A DNA stretch of 64,000 bases. It comes from Rhodocyclaceae bacterium (GTDB lineage: Bacteria > Pseudomonadota > Gammaproteobacteria > Burkholderiales > Rhodocyclaceae). The DNA lies in NCBI GenBank assembly GCA_030682175.1, contig JAUXOM010000020.1, forward strand, positions 19,616-83,615, read 5' to 3'. The notes under the pieces were generated by a model. The model was not told the origin of the DNA and ran no database searches. It worked only from the letters and a program-made list of their open reading frames with translations. Position 1 is the stretch's first letter; every line of letters begins with the position of its first letter. A program made the translations under genes and the position numbers. Shown here piece by piece: positions 45,734 through 57,377 of this stretch.

Positions 45734-45919
45734 ATGCTCTTTCTACGCATCATCGCCATCCTGACGGTGATCGCGATTGGCGCCGGCATCCTTGCCTATC
45801 TGTTTACCGGAGAGAAGCGTTATCTCGGACTGGCGGGGCGCATCGCCAAATACGCCCTGATTCTTGCGCTGGCCCTGTTTGCCCTGCTGGCCTTTGAACG
45901 GCTGATTGTGATGTTGTAG
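45734..45919 (+). CDS. Small two-helix membrane protein
   Basis: 61 residues from ATG 45734: LFLRIIAILTVIAIGAGILAYLF, short basic turn (TGEKRYLGLAGR), then KYALILALALFALLAFERL. A GTG 3 nt upstream of the ATG is in frame. Not recognised. The clear helix-turn-helix membrane pattern and conserved basic turn suggest a real gene. Confidence 0.6.
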   Translation: MLFLRIIAILTVIAIGAGILAYLFTGEKRYLGLAGRIAKYALILALALFALLAFERLIVML

Positions 45920-45926
45920 TGGCTTG

Positions 45927-45973
45927 AGCGTCGCCTCGCCAGTCCCGCCGGAATTTCCTTCGGTCACGCCGAC
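45927..45973 (-). repeat. Reverse copy of the long dispersed repeat
   Basis: Minus strand reads AGTCGGCGTGACCGAAGG, then AAATTCCGGCGGGACTGGCG, matching the 44161 copy. It overlaps the region just past the DUF721 stop codon. Confidence 0.6.
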
Positions 45974-45982
45974 TATTCGACC

Positions 45983-46459
45983 TCAAGCATTTTTCAGCAG
46001 CTTCTCCACGGCGCGCCGAATCGGGGAGCCTTCTTCAAGACCGCTAGCCAGTGATGTAAGTGCCTGCTTCGGTCTCTCACCCAGAATCTTTGGTGTCTTC
46101 GGACGTGAACTGGGAGAAAGTCGCCGGCGGGGTTGCACCCTCACTTCGATTCCGGTAACCTCCTGTCCCTGTTGAATAAAACCCTCGGCGAGCCGTGGTG
46201 CCAGTTGCCTCAGCTTGACCGCGACCGCGCCACTATCGGCGTGGATAACGACTTTGCCTCGCTTCAGATTGGCGATGCGCGCCCCCGGTGAAAGATAGGC
46301 CGGCAGTGCGGCATCGAGCAAGGTTTGCAAGCGCTGCAGACGACCGGATTGCTCGGCTAACCGGGCAACGGCATCGGTTGCAGTGAGGTAATCTTTCAGA
46401 GTACCGCGGCTGTTCGTGAATGTGCTGAAGGTTTTGCGTGTTCTTGGGGTCGATACCAT
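45983..46459 (-). CDS. DUF721 (DciA-like) protein
   Basis: 158 residues from ATG 46459. LQRLQTLLDAALPAYLSPGARIANLKRGKVVIHADSGAVAVKLRQLAPRL is the DUF721 core (KH-like fold). DciA is the bacterial helicase loader found in genomes lacking DnaC. The N-terminal 35 residues are low-similarity linker. Divergent from the M23 peptidase, as is usual near lpxC-secA. Confidence 0.82.
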   Translation of the reverse strand: MVSTPRTRKTFSTFTNSRGTLKDYLTATDAVARLAEQSGRLQRLQTLLDAALPAYLSPGARIANLKRGKVVIHADSGAVAVKLRQLAPRLAEGFIQQGQEVTGIEVRVQPRRRLSPSSRPKTPKILGERPKQALTSLASGLEEGSPIRRAVEKLLKNA

Positions 46460-46493
46460 GTCGGCAGGCCGGGGAGCAGAAAGGGAGTAACGC

Positions 46494-47441
46494 GTGCATA
46501 TTATTCTGGTCTCCAACCGGATGGCAACCGCCCGCAGCATTACGCTGACCAGCAGTCGTCTGGCGCTGATTGCCGCAGGCCTGATTGCGGCAGTATTGAC
46601 TTTGTCTTCCCTGCTTTCCTACCTGACGGTGCGCCATGCTGCGGAAATCCGCATGCCGGCGTTACAGGCGTTGTTGCGTACCATCAGCCTCGAAGAGTCG
46701 GGCAAAACCCAGGAGATGGTGCGGGAAAACCTCGCCAACATGGCGTCGCGGCTGGGCCAGATGCAGGGGCAATTGATGCAGCTCGATTCGCTCGGCGAGC
46801 GGATTGCCGGCCTGGCTGGCGTCAAGTCGAATGACAGTAAGACGACTCAGTCTGCCAAGGCGGCTGGCGATGGTCGGGGCGGTCCTTTCACGCGACCGGA
46901 TAATCTGACTCAGGATGCCCTGAAACGGGCTCTCGACGAGATGTCGCAACAGGTTGAGGTGCGTAACGATACGCTGACCACACTTGAAAGCCGCCTGTTC
47001 GAAGAACGCATTCGCAAGAGCCTGTTGCCGACGGCACTGCCGGTAGCCACGGCAATCCCGACTTCCAACTTCGGCTGGCGCTCCGACCCCTTTACCAACC
47101 AGGCGGCCATGCATGAAGGGATCGATTTCATCGCCGAACCTGGCACCCCGATTCTGGCGGCTGCTGCCGGGATTGTGCAGGTGGCCGAGCGCCATCCGCA
47201 ATACGGCAACATGGTCGATATCGATCATGGCAATAACCTGGTCACACGCTATGCGCATGCCCAGCAACTTTTCGTCAAGCCAGGAGAGTTCGTCAAGCGC
47301 GGCCAGCGTATTGCCGCGGTCGGCTCGACCGGCCGCTCGACCGGGCCACACCTGCATTTCGAGGTGCGGGTGGGGGGCGCAGCCCAGAATCCGATGCGCT
47401 TCCTGGGTCGCGAGGGATCTCAACTGGCGCGGCGCCCGTAG
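46494..47441 (+). CDS. M23 family metallopeptidase with coiled-coil N-terminus
   Basis: 315 residues; GTG start at 46494 with AAGGGAG 7 nt upstream. One membrane anchor (about residues 22-42), a predicted coiled coil (about 45-170), then the LytM/M23 domain: SNFGWRSDPF, MHEGIDFIAEPGTPILAAAAG (HxxxD zinc site) and GPHLHFEVR (HxH). Periplasmic peptidoglycan endopeptidase or an amidase activator; with AmiC encoded here, the latter is a plausible role (inference). Confidence 0.9.
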   Translation: MHIILVSNRMATARSITLTSSRLALIAAGLIAAVLTLSSLLSYLTVRHAAEIRMPALQALLRTISLEESGKTQEMVRENLANMASRLGQMQGQLMQLDSLGERIAGLAGVKSNDSKTTQSAKAAGDGRGGPFTRPDNLTQDALKRALDEMSQQVEVRNDTLTTLESRLFEERIRKSLLPTALPVATAIPTSNFGWRSDPFTNQAAMHEGIDFIAEPGTPILAAAAGIVQVAERHPQYGNMVDIDHGNNLVTRYAHAQQLFVKPGEFVKRGQRIAAVGSTGRSTGPHLHFEVRVGGAAQNPMRFLGREGSQLARRP

Positions 47442-47476
47442 TTCTTGCAGCGACAAACTTCGGCTGCGGCAGGCAA

Positions 47477-47491
47477 GGGGGGTTACCCCCC
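47477..47491. other. G6/C6 hairpin between M23 gene and secA
   Basis: GGGGGG-TTA-CCCCCC followed by two more C. No T-run, so terminator function is doubtful. A TAATAT -10-like sequence follows at about 47498. Confidence 0.4.
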
Positions 47492-47566
47492 CCGTGATAA
47501 TATCCCGCCCTTTGGCGCAGAACGCCCAGGTTCAATGCGCCCAAGTTCTCAAGGCGTGACTTTCCC

Positions 47567-50317
<2,751 letters not shown>

Positions 50318-50324
50318 CGATGCC

Positions 50325-50475
50325 CCGCCCACCCCCAGCCCCTCCCTCTCGGGAGGGGAGACTTGCGGCTCGCTGCGCTCGTCTGTCACGGGGAGCGTTG
50401 TGTTCGGCCGTGGTGCGAATTGCGGCTGGCGCCGCGTGTCGCCTTGCCTTGGGGCGGCCCAGCGGCAAGGCTGGA
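50325..50475 (+). repeat. About 150-bp intergenic repeat (family C), copy 2
   Basis: Fills the secA-mtnA gap. Shares GCTCGCTGCGCTCGTC, ATTGCGGCT-nn-CGCCGCGTG and CCTTGGGGCGGC with copy 1 (16126-16285). It ends GCAAGGCTGGATT directly before the mtnA GTG, so the repeat may contribute the mtnA ribosome site (AAGG). Confidence 0.78.
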
Positions 50476-50477
50476 TT

Positions 50478-51464
50478 GTGAATTCGCCGCGCACTATCGT
50501 CGAGAATAACGGCGCCGTTGTCATCCTCGACCAGACCCGGTTGCCGCAGGAGACCGCGTTTGTCCACCTGACCACCCTTGCCGATGCCGCGCAGGCGATC
50601 CGTGTCATGCGGGTGCGTGGCGCGCCGCTGATTGGCGCCACGGCGGCCTATGGTGTGGCACTGGGACTTGAAGAAGGCCAGCCGCTCGACGCCATTGTGC
50701 AGACGCTGGCCGCCACACGCCCGACCGCCGTCAATCTGCAGTGGGCGTTGGCACGCATGGCCCGCGCCCTGCAAAAATCGGCGCCAGCCGGATGGCGCGA
50801 TCTCGCCTGGCGCGAGGCCCGCGCCATCGCCCGTGAAGATGCGGAGGCCAATGCGGCCATCGGCCAGCACGGACTGGCCATCCTCAGGCCGCTGGCCGGG
50901 CGAAAACAGCCCATCCAGCTGATGACCCATTGCAATGCCGGCTGGCTGGCAACGGTGGCCCACGGTACGGCGCTAGCGCCGATCTATGCGGCGCAGGCTG
51001 CCGGCCTCGCTGTGCATGTCTGGGTCTCGGAAACCCGCCCACGTAACCAGGGGCTGCTCACCGCCTGGGAACTCGCCCAGGCCGGGGTGCCGCACACCTT
51101 CATCGTCGATAATGCCGCCGGGCTCCTGATGATGCAGGGCAAGGTCGACGCCGTGATTGTCGGTGCCGACCGGATTGCCGCCAATGGCGATACCGCCAAC
51201 AAGGTGGGCACCTACCTCAAGGCGCTGGCCGCCAAGGCGCATGGCGTGCCGTTCTATGTTGCCGCGCCGCTCTCGACGATCGATTTTGCCTGTCCGGACG
51301 GAGCGCATATTCCCATCGAGGAGCGTGCCGCCGAGGAGGTCGGCGGCGGGGCAACGGCAGTAGCCAATCCGGCTTTCGATATCACCCCGGCGCAGCTGAT
51401 CGCCGGCATCATCACCGAACGCGGCCTCGTTGCCGCCGGCAATCTGGCCAGCGTGAAGCCATGA
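50478..51464 (+). CDS. mtnA: Methylthioribose-1-phosphate isomerase (MtnA) or 5-deoxyribose-1-phosphate isomerase
   Basis: 328 residues from the GTG at 50478. An upstream open extension is repeat DNA and was excluded. Sugar-phosphate isomerase fold of the eIF2B-alpha family: LMTHCNAG with the catalytic Cys near residue 153, VGADRIAANGDTANKVGTY with the Asp near 231. Converts 5-methylthioribose 1-phosphate to the ribulose form. Overlaps the class II aldolase by 4 nt (ATGA), the pairing of the MTA or 5'-deoxyadenosine aldolase shunt rather than the full methionine salvage pathway. Confidence 0.88.
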   Translation: MNSPRTIVENNGAVVILDQTRLPQETAFVHLTTLADAAQAIRVMRVRGAPLIGATAAYGVALGLEEGQPLDAIVQTLAATRPTAVNLQWALARMARALQKSAPAGWRDLAWREARAIAREDAEANAAIGQHGLAILRPLAGRKQPIQLMTHCNAGWLATVAHGTALAPIYAAQAAGLAVHVWVSETRPRNQGLLTAWELAQAGVPHTFIVDNAAGLLMMQGKVDAVIVGADRIAANGDTANKVGTYLKALAAKAHGVPFYVAAPLSTIDFACPDGAHIPIEERAAEEVGGGATAVANPAFDITPAQLIAGIITERGLVAAGNLASVKP

Positions 51465-52147
51465 GCATGCTGGCCGCTGCGGTCCTTGCCACCGCGCGCG
51501 CCATGAATACGGCCGGCATCAATCGCGGCACGGCGGGCAATGTCAGCGCGCGCTGTGACGACGGCTTCATCATCACGCCAACCGGCATGGCCTACGACGA
51601 CTGCACGGCGGCGGACATGGTGAAAGTCGGCATTGGTGGAACGCCGCCAAAAGTCGGCGCTGGCGGGACGGCGCAGCCGGAGTACGCCAACTCGGGGACG
51701 GCGCTTGGCAAGCGCAAACCTTCTTCGGAATGGCGTTTCCACCACGACATCTATGCCGCACGGCCTGAAGCGGGGGCGATCATCCATGCCCATGCGCCAT
51801 TCGCCACCGCGCTGGCCTGCCAGCAGCTCGAAATCCCGCCGTTCCATTACATGATCGCGCGCTTCGGCGGTGCTACCGTGCGCTGCGCCGCTTATGCCAC
51901 CTTCGGCACGCAGGCGCTGTCAGATGCCATGCTTGTCGCCATGCAGGATCGCTGTGCGTGCCTGATGGCGCACCATGGCATGGTGGTATTTGGCGGTGAC
52001 CTCAAGGAGGCGCTGGCGCTGACGATTGAGTTCGAAGCGCTGTGCGAACAATACTGGCGAGTGCTGCAACTGGGCCAGCCCAAGTTGCTGTCTGCCGACG
52101 AAATGGCGCGCGTCAGCGCAAAATTCATGGATTACGGACGGCAGTAA
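51461..52147 (+). CDS. Class II aldolase (FucA/AraD family) with repeat insertion
   Basis: 228 residues. Zinc aldolase pattern: [11 protein letters not shown] near residue 20, IIHAHAPFA (two His ligands), [11 protein letters not shown] (third His). [13 protein letters not shown] carries the likely catalytic Glu. Between about residues 53 and 82 a 20-30 residue stretch ([17 protein letters not shown] and following) is encoded by two tandem KVGAGGTA repeats plus flanking composite. Coupled to mtnA, it probably cleaves 5-deoxy- or methylthioribulose 1-phosphate to DHAP and an aldehyde (established for MTA and 5'-deoxyadenosine shunts; inference here). Confidence 0.85.
   Translation: MSMLAAAVLATARAMNTAGINRGTAGNVSARCDDGFIITPTGMAYDDCTAADMVKVGIGGTPPKVGAGGTAQPEYANSGTALGKRKPSSEWRFHHDIYAARPEAGAIIHAHAPFATALACQQLEIPPFHYMIARFGGATVRCAAYATFGTQALSDAMLVAMQDRCACLMAHHGMVVFGGDLKEALALTIEFEALCEQYWRVLQLGQPKLLSADEMARVSAKFMDYGRQ
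51623..51703 (+). repeat. [14 protein letters not shown] repeats, tandem composite inside the aldolase gene
   Basis: AAAGTCGGCA-TTGGTGGAACGCCG (51623-51646), then AAAGTCGGCG-CTGGCGGGACGGCG (51650-51673), then CAGCCGGAGTACGCCAAC and GGGGACGGCG. Same order of blocks as at 5535-5610. Confidence 0.88.
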
Positions 52148-52166
52148 TTTTCGGGGAGAGCGTTCA

Positions 52167-52934
52167 ATGCAGATCAAGGACAGCGTATTTATCATCACCG
52201 GTGGCGCATCCGGCCTCGGCGCCGGTACGGCGCGCCTGCTGGCTGAACACGGCGGCAAGGTCGTTCTGGCCGACCTGAACAAGACCGACGGCGCCGCCCT
52301 GGCGGCGGAACTAGGTAGTGCCGCGTTGTTTGTCGAGACCAATGTCGCCGACGAGGCGAGTGCGCAGGCCTGCGTGGCGGCGGCGCTCGTGTCATTCGGC
52401 GCGCTGCATGGTCTGGTGAGCTGCGCCGGCATCGTCATCGGCGAAAAAACCGTCGGCAAGGAAGGTCCTCACGCGCTGGCATCTTTCAAGCGCGTTATCG
52501 ACATCAACCTGGTCGGCACCTTCAACATGATTCGCCTGGCGGCGGATGCCATGTGCCGCAATGAACCCAATGCCGCCGGCGAGCGTGGGGTGATTATCAG
52601 TACCGCGTCGGTAGCGGCGTTCGAAGGCCAGTTGGGGCAGGTCGCGTATGCCGCGTCGAAAGCCGGCATTGTCGGCATGACCCTGCCCATTGCCCGCGAT
52701 CTGTCGCGCAACGGCATCCGCGTGATGACCATCGCGCCGGGTATTTTCGAGACGCCGATGCTGCTGGGCATGCCGCCCGAAGTGCAGGAGGCGCTCGGCA
52801 AGATGGTGCCGTTCCCCGCGCGGCTGGGTAAGCCCGCGGAGTATGCTGCATTGGCGCAGCACATTTTCGAGAACACCATGCTCAACGGCGAGGTGATTCG
52901 CCTCGACGGCGCCATTCGCATGCAGCCAAAATAA
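52167..52934 (+). CDS. Short-chain dehydrogenase (HSD10-like)
   Basis: 255 residues from ATG 52167 with GGGGAGAG upstream. NAD(P) motif [12 protein letters not shown] near residue 12, catalytic YAASKAG (Tyr-Lys) near 165 and a Ser in the [18 protein letters not shown] strand. Closest in style to 3-hydroxyacyl-CoA / 2-methyl-3-hydroxybutyryl-CoA dehydrogenases (17-beta-HSD10 type). In this operon it could instead handle an aldehyde or alcohol product of the aldolase; not determinable from sequence. Confidence 0.83.
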   Translation: MQIKDSVFIITGGASGLGAGTARLLAEHGGKVVLADLNKTDGAALAAELGSAALFVETNVADEASAQACVAAALVSFGALHGLVSCAGIVIGEKTVGKEGPHALASFKRVIDINLVGTFNMIRLAADAMCRNEPNAAGERGVIISTASVAAFEGQLGQVAYAASKAGIVGMTLPIARDLSRNGIRVMTIAPGIFETPMLLGMPPEVQEALGKMVPFPARLGKPAEYAALAQHIFENTMLNGEVIRLDGAIRMQPK

Positions 52935-52940
52935 TTGGCC

Positions 52941-55403
52941 GTGACTGATAGCTGTTATCACTGTGGCCTGCCGTTGCCGGCAGGTGCCGACTGGCATGTC
53001 GAGATTGACCATGCGCCGCGCACGATGTGTTGTGGCGGCTGCCAGACGGTGGCGCAGGCGATTGTCGCCAACAAGCTGACGGACTATTACCGGCATCGCG
53101 ACGCCATGCCGGAAAGCCAGCGCGAAGCCATGCCGCAAGCCCTGCAGGAATTGGGCTTGTTCGATCATCCCGAGGTGCAGAAAAACTTTGTGCGGCCGGT
53201 GGGTGAACATGAACGCGAGGCGGCGCTGATTCTCGAGGGCATCACCTGCGCGGCCTGCGTCTGGCTCAACGAGGCGCATCTGGCCCGCCAGCCGGGCGTG
53301 ACGGCGGTGGACATCAACTACGCCACGCGCCGCGCGCGGGTGCGCTGGGACGAGCGGCTCACCAAACTTTCGGCCCTGCTCGAAGCCATTCGGGCCATCG
53401 GTTATCGCGCCCATCCTTACGATGTCACACGCTCGGAACAGCTCGCGCAGAAGGAGCGCCGCACCGCGCAGTGGCGCTTGTTCGTCGCCGGTTTCGGCAT
53501 GATGCAGGTGATGATGTATGCCTTCCCGGTCTATCTCGCCGCCGGCGACATGACGGTGGACATCGAGCAATTGATGCGCTGGGCGAGCCTGCTTTTGACC
53601 GTGCCGGTGATGGCCTATTCGGCGGCGCCATTCTTTGCCAATGCCTGGCGTGATCTGCGCTTCCGGCGCGTCGGCATGGATGTGCCGGTAGCGCTCGGCA
53701 TCGGTAGCGTCTTCGCCGCCAGCCTCTGGGCGACCCTGATGGCGACCGGCGAGGTGTATTTCGATGCGGTGACGATGTTCGTGTTTTTCCTGCTGACCGG
53801 ACGCTATCTGGAGATGATGGCGCGCCAGAAGGCGGCGCGCGGTGTCGAGGAACTGGCGCGGGCGCTGCCGGCCTTTGCCGAACGCCTGTCACATTGGCCG
53901 GCGCGTGATGGCGAGCGCGTGGCGGTGGCTGATCTGTGTGCCGGCGATTGTGTGCTGGTGCGGCCGGGCGAGGTGATCCCGGGCGACGGCGTGGTGATCG
54001 ATGGCGCAAGCAGCACCGATGAGTCGCTGTTGACCGGGGAAAGCCGGCCGAGCGCCAAGCAGCTTGGCGACGCGGTGATTGGTGGCAGTGCGAATGTGGC
54101 GAGTCCGCTGGTAGTGCGCCTGTCGCGCGTGGGCGAGGCGACGCGCCTGGCGTCGATTCGCCGCCTGATGGAGCAGGCGGCCGCGGAAAAGCCGGCGCTG
54201 GTTCAACTGGCGGATCGCATTGCCTTCCATTTTGTCTGGATTTTGCTCGTGCTGGCTGTCGCGACCGGGCTTTACTGGCTGAATACCAACCCGGTTCAGG
54301 CGCTGTGGATATTCGTTTCCGTGTTGGTGGTGAGTTGTCCTTGTGCACTTGCGCTGGCGACTCCGACGGCGCTGACCGTGGCTACCGGCGCACTGGCACG
54401 CGAAGGGGTGCTGGTCACGCGCGGTCATGCCATTGAAACGCTGGCCCGCGCCAGCCACTGGATTTTCGACAAGACCGGCACCCTGACAGTCGGGCGGCCA
54501 GCCGTGGTGGCGCTGCAGCTTGCCGATGCATCCAGCGAGGCGGAAATCTTTGCGCTGGTGCGCGCGCTTGAACGTGCGTCCGAACACCCGCTCGGTCGTG
54601 CGCTCATGGAAAAAGTCGGCGCTGGCGAGACGGCGGCGCTGACGGGGCTGCGGGCGCTGACGGGGCAGGGCATCGAGGCGCAAACCCAGAACGGCAAGCC
54701 GCGCAGCATGCGCATTGGCACGCCGGCGTTTGTCGCCGAATTGCACGGCGTGCCGCCGCCGGCGGATCTGGCGAACTGGCTGCAATCCGGTGACACGGTG
54801 GTGGCGCTGGGCGACACGAAGGGCTGGCTGGCCTGGTTCCGGATCGCCGATGCCTTGCGCCCCGGGGTGGCCGCCACGCTCGGCGCAATGCGCGCACGCG
54901 GGCTGAAATTGACCATCCTGTCGGGCGATGCGCCAGAAACGGTGGCGGCGGTGGCGGCGGAACTTGGCATCGACGACTTCCTTGGCGGCATGACCCCGGA
55001 GGGGAAGCATGCCTACCTGAGCGAACTACAGGCGCGCGGTGCAACCGTGGCGATGGTCGGCGATGGCGTGAATGACGCACCCGTGCTGGCGCAGGCGCAT
55101 GTGTCGATCGCCATGGGCGGCGGCACCGACCTGGCCCGTGGTCAGGCCGACGTGATCCTGTTGTCCGACGATCTGACGCATCTCGCCCGCGGCGCTTTGC
55201 TGGCGCGCCGCACCTTGTCGATCATCCGGCAAAATCTGGCCTGGTCTTTTGCTTACAACGTTACGGCGATACCATTAGCCATGGCAGGTTGGGTCACGCC
55301 ATGGATGGCGGGTATCGGCATGTCGGCAAGTTCATTGCTGGTGGTGATGAATGCGCTGCGCCTGCAAAAAAAAGCGCCACTTCCCTGGTCAGGCAAGGTC
55401 TGA
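52941..55403 (+). CDS. ccoI: Copper-translocating P-type ATPase CcoI (FixI) with repeat insertion
   Basis: 820 residues from GTG 52941 (TTG 52935 possible). N-terminus CYHCGLPLP and CCGGCQTV, then a heavy-metal domain [11 protein letters not shown]-type ATPase core: TGES near residue 370, copper-site CPCALA near 468, DKTGTLT near 512 and [10 protein letters not shown] near 713. Supplies copper for cbb3 oxidase assembly. Near residue 560 it contains EKVGAGETA (repeat at 54612-54635) between the HPLGRALM block and the rest of the nucleotide domain. Coupled to ccoS downstream. Confidence 0.94.
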   Translation: MTDSCYHCGLPLPAGADWHVEIDHAPRTMCCGGCQTVAQAIVANKLTDYYRHRDAMPESQREAMPQALQELGLFDHPEVQKNFVRPVGEHEREAALILEGITCAACVWLNEAHLARQPGVTAVDINYATRRARVRWDERLTKLSALLEAIRAIGYRAHPYDVTRSEQLAQKERRTAQWRLFVAGFGMMQVMMYAFPVYLAAGDMTVDIEQLMRWASLLLTVPVMAYSAAPFFANAWRDLRFRRVGMDVPVALGIGSVFAASLWATLMATGEVYFDAVTMFVFFLLTGRYLEMMARQKAARGVEELARALPAFAERLSHWPARDGERVAVADLCAGDCVLVRPGEVIPGDGVVIDGASSTDESLLTGESRPSAKQLGDAVIGGSANVASPLVVRLSRVGEATRLASIRRLMEQAAAEKPALVQLADRIAFHFVWILLVLAVATGLYWLNTNPVQALWIFVSVLVVSCPCALALATPTALTVATGALAREGVLVTRGHAIETLARASHWIFDKTGTLTVGRPAVVALQLADASSEAEIFALVRALERASEHPLGRALMEKVGAGETAALTGLRALTGQGIEAQTQNGKPRSMRIGTPAFVAELHGVPPPADLANWLQSGDTVVALGDTKGWLAWFRIADALRPGVAATLGAMRARGLKLTILSGDAPETVAAVAAELGIDDFLGGMTPEGKHAYLSELQARGATVAMVGDGVNDAPVLAQAHVSIAMGGGTDLARGQADVILLSDDLTHLARGALLARRTLSIIRQNLAWSFAYNVTAIPLAMAGWVTPWMAGIGMSASSLLVVMNALRLQKKAPLPWSGKV
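54612..54635 (+). repeat. [14 protein letters not shown] repeat in ccoI
   Basis: AAAGTCGGCG-CTGGCGAGACGGCG, identical to copies in ileS and ispH and read in the same frame. Confidence 0.85.
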
Positions 55404-55409
55404 GTCCGC

Positions 55410-55601
55410 ATGGAAAGTCTTTATCTTCTGATCCCGTTTTCGGTGGTGCTGGTCTTTGTTATCGGCGTGATCTTCTGGTGGTCGCTGAAAAGCGGACAAA
55501 TGGAGGATCTGGAGGGGCCGGCTTATCGAGTATTGATGGACGATGATCGCCCGCCAGCCGAGAAACCCCCTGCTGATGAGGATTCCAAGCCGAGCCAGTA
55601 A
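55410..55601 (+). CDS. ccoS: cbb3 oxidase maturation protein CcoS
   Basis: 63 residues. LYLLIPFSVVLVFVIGVIFWWSLKSGQMEDLEGPAYRVLMDDD is the full CcoS pattern: one membrane helix then the conserved GQ-[FM]-xDLEGPA. Needed for heme and copper insertion into CcoN. Immediately downstream of ccoI. Confidence 0.93.
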   Translation: MESLYLLIPFSVVLVFVIGVIFWWSLKSGQMEDLEGPAYRVLMDDDRPPAEKPPADEDSKPSQ

Positions 55602-55606
55602 ATCTG

Positions 55607-55648
55607 TTGACGCAGATCAATGCCTATGTCGATCGTAAGGTCTATAGT
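55607..55648 (+). promoter_or_regulatory. FNR-type box and -10 element of a candidate small RNA
   Basis: TTGAC-GCAG-ATCAA (55607-55620, one mismatch from TTGAT-N4-ATCAA) and TATAGT (55643-55648). From the box centre to the first base of the -10 is 29.5 nt, exactly as in the ccoN promoter, i.e. a class II FNR promoter with the box at -41.5. Predicted start 55655. Confidence 0.75.
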
Positions 55649-55654
55649 CCGCGC

Positions 55655-55750
55655 GTTTGTTTCGGATGGTTCGCAGTAAAGGACGATTCGTTTCATCGGT
55701 TAGTCTCTCTGTTGGGGTTGGGGGTGCGCGACGCGCACCCCTTTTTTTTT
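55655..55750 (+). ncRNA. Predicted FNR-activated small RNA between ccoS and ccoN
   Basis: No ORF occupies this 325-bp gap. A start point at 55655, set by the FNR box and -10, and an intrinsic terminator with a nine-T run at 55742-55750, define a transcript of about 96 nt. It is mostly unstructured upstream of the terminator, with a pyrimidine-rich stretch TCTCTCT (about 55703-55709) that could pair with purine-rich ribosome sites. The layout matches oxygen-responsive small RNAs such as FnrS or AniS in other bacteria, although sequence similarity was not tested. It could alternatively be only a terminated leader. Confidence 0.6.
55721..55750 (+). terminator. Strong intrinsic terminator
   Basis: GGGGTGCGC-GAC-GCGCACCCC (9 bp) followed by nine T. 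Ends the mtnA-ccoS transcript and/or the predicted small RNA, and separates it from ccoN. Confidence 0.92.
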
Positions 55751-55814
55751 GCTTAAATCCACATATAATTTGTGGATTTAATTGCATCATAAGTTATCAT
55801 GTAAAACAGCAAAG

Positions 55815-55856
55815 TTGATTTGAATCAAAATACGTGTTTTCGTGGTCGAGTATGTT
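55815..55856 (+). promoter_or_regulatory. ccoN: FNR-dependent promoter of ccoNOQP
   Basis: Perfect FNR/ANR box TTGATTTGAATCAA (55815-55828) and TATGTT (55851-55856) at class II spacing. Predicted start 55863, about 64 nt before ccoN. This is the expected low-oxygen control of a cbb3 oxidase. Confidence 0.88.
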
Positions 55857-55926
55857 ACGTCCGGCTTCCACGGGTAGGCTGTGGAGTGGGTGGCAGTCTG
55901 TTTTTTTAGGGGAGGTGAACACCATC

Positions 55927-57357
55927 ATGCAATCGCAAGCGACTTACAACTACAAAGTCGTGCGCCAGTTCGCCGTGATGACCGTAATCTGGGGCATCGT
56001 CGGTATGCTGGTCGGGGTCATCATTGCCGCCCAGCTGGTCTGGCCGGAATTGAACGCAGCCGAATGGCTGTCCTACGGCAGGCTGCGGCCGCTGCATACC
56101 AACGCGGTGATTTTCGCGTTCGGTGGCTGCGCACTGTTCGCTACTTCCTTCTACGTGGTGCAGCGCACCTGCCACACCACCCTGTTTGCTCCCGGGCTGG
56201 CATCCTTCATTTTCTGGGGCTGGCAGATCGTCATCGTGCTGGCGGCAATCACGTTGCCACTGGGCTTTACCCAGGGCAAGGAATACGCCGAGCTTGAGTG
56301 GCCGATCGACATCCTGATCACCGTGATCTGGGTGGCTTATGCCGTTGTGTTCTTCGGCACCATCGGCACCCGCAAGACCCCGCACATTTATGTGGCCAAC
56401 TGGTTCTACGGCGCCTTCATCATTGCCGTGGCCTTGCTGCACATCTTCAACAGCGCAGCGATTCCGGTCAGCCTGACCAAGTCCTATTCCGCCTATGCCG
56501 GTGTGCAGGATGCCATGATCCAGTGGTGGTATGGCCATAACGCAGTAGGCTTCTTCCTGACCGCCGCCTTCCTCGGCATGATGTACTACTTCGTGCCGAA
56601 GCAGGCCGAACGCCCGATCTATTCCTACCGCCTGTCGGTGGTGCACTTCTGGGCGCTGATCTTCACTTACATGTGGGCCGGTCCGCACCACCTGCACTAC
56701 ACCGCCTTGCCTGACTGGACGCAGTCGGTCGGCATGGTGTTCTCGCTGATCCTGCTGGCGCCCTCCTGGGGCGGCATGATCAACGGCATCATGACCCTCT
56801 CCGGTGCCTGGCACAAACTGCGTGACGATCCGATCCTCAAGTTCCTGATCACCTCGCTGTCCTTTTATGGCATGTCGACCTTCGAAGGTCCGATGATGTC
56901 GATCAAGACGGTCAATGCGCTATCGCATTACACGGACTGGACGGTCGGCCACGTGCATTCCGGCGCGCTCGGCTGGGTGGCGATGATCACCATCGGCTCG
57001 ATCTACTACCTGATCCCGCGCCTGTTCGGCAAGGCCGAGATGTATTCGGTCAAGCTGATCAACGTGCATTTCTGGCTAGCCACGCTCGGTACGGTGCTGT
57101 ATATCGCTGCGCTGTGGATCTCCGGCGTGATGCAGGGTCTGATGTGGCGTGCCACCAACGCGGACGGCACGCTGACCTATTCGTTCGTCGAATCCGTCAA
57201 GGCGTCCTATCCGTTCTGGACGATTCGCGTCGTCGGTGGCGTGCTGTTCCTCACGGGCATGTGCCTCATGGCTTACAACATGTACAAGACCATCGCCTCT
57301 GGTCGCGCGGTTGATGACGCACCCGTCATCGCACCCGCCCACGCCCACGCCCACTGA
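55927..57357 (+). CDS. ccoN: cbb3-type cytochrome c oxidase subunit I
   Basis: 476 residues from ATG 55927, with GGGGAGGTGA as a near-perfect ribosome site. About twelve membrane helices. Heme-copper His residues sit in [26 protein letters not shown] and in [15 protein letters not shown]; the late [19 protein letters not shown] holds further ligands. The high-affinity oxygen reduction site, pumping protons under microaerobic conditions. His-rich end AHAHAH. Confidence 0.96.
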   Translation: MQSQATYNYKVVRQFAVMTVIWGIVGMLVGVIIAAQLVWPELNAAEWLSYGRLRPLHTNAVIFAFGGCALFATSFYVVQRTCHTTLFAPGLASFIFWGWQIVIVLAAITLPLGFTQGKEYAELEWPIDILITVIWVAYAVVFFGTIGTRKTPHIYVANWFYGAFIIAVALLHIFNSAAIPVSLTKSYSAYAGVQDAMIQWWYGHNAVGFFLTAAFLGMMYYFVPKQAERPIYSYRLSVVHFWALIFTYMWAGPHHLHYTALPDWTQSVGMVFSLILLAPSWGGMINGIMTLSGAWHKLRDDPILKFLITSLSFYGMSTFEGPMMSIKTVNALSHYTDWTVGHVHSGALGWVAMITIGSIYYLIPRLFGKAEMYSVKLINVHFWLATLGTVLYIAALWISGVMQGLMWRATNADGTLTYSFVESVKASYPFWTIRVVGGVLFLTGMCLMAYNMYKTIASGRAVDDAPVIAPAHAHAH

Positions 57358-57377
57358 TTGCAAGGGAGACAATCACC

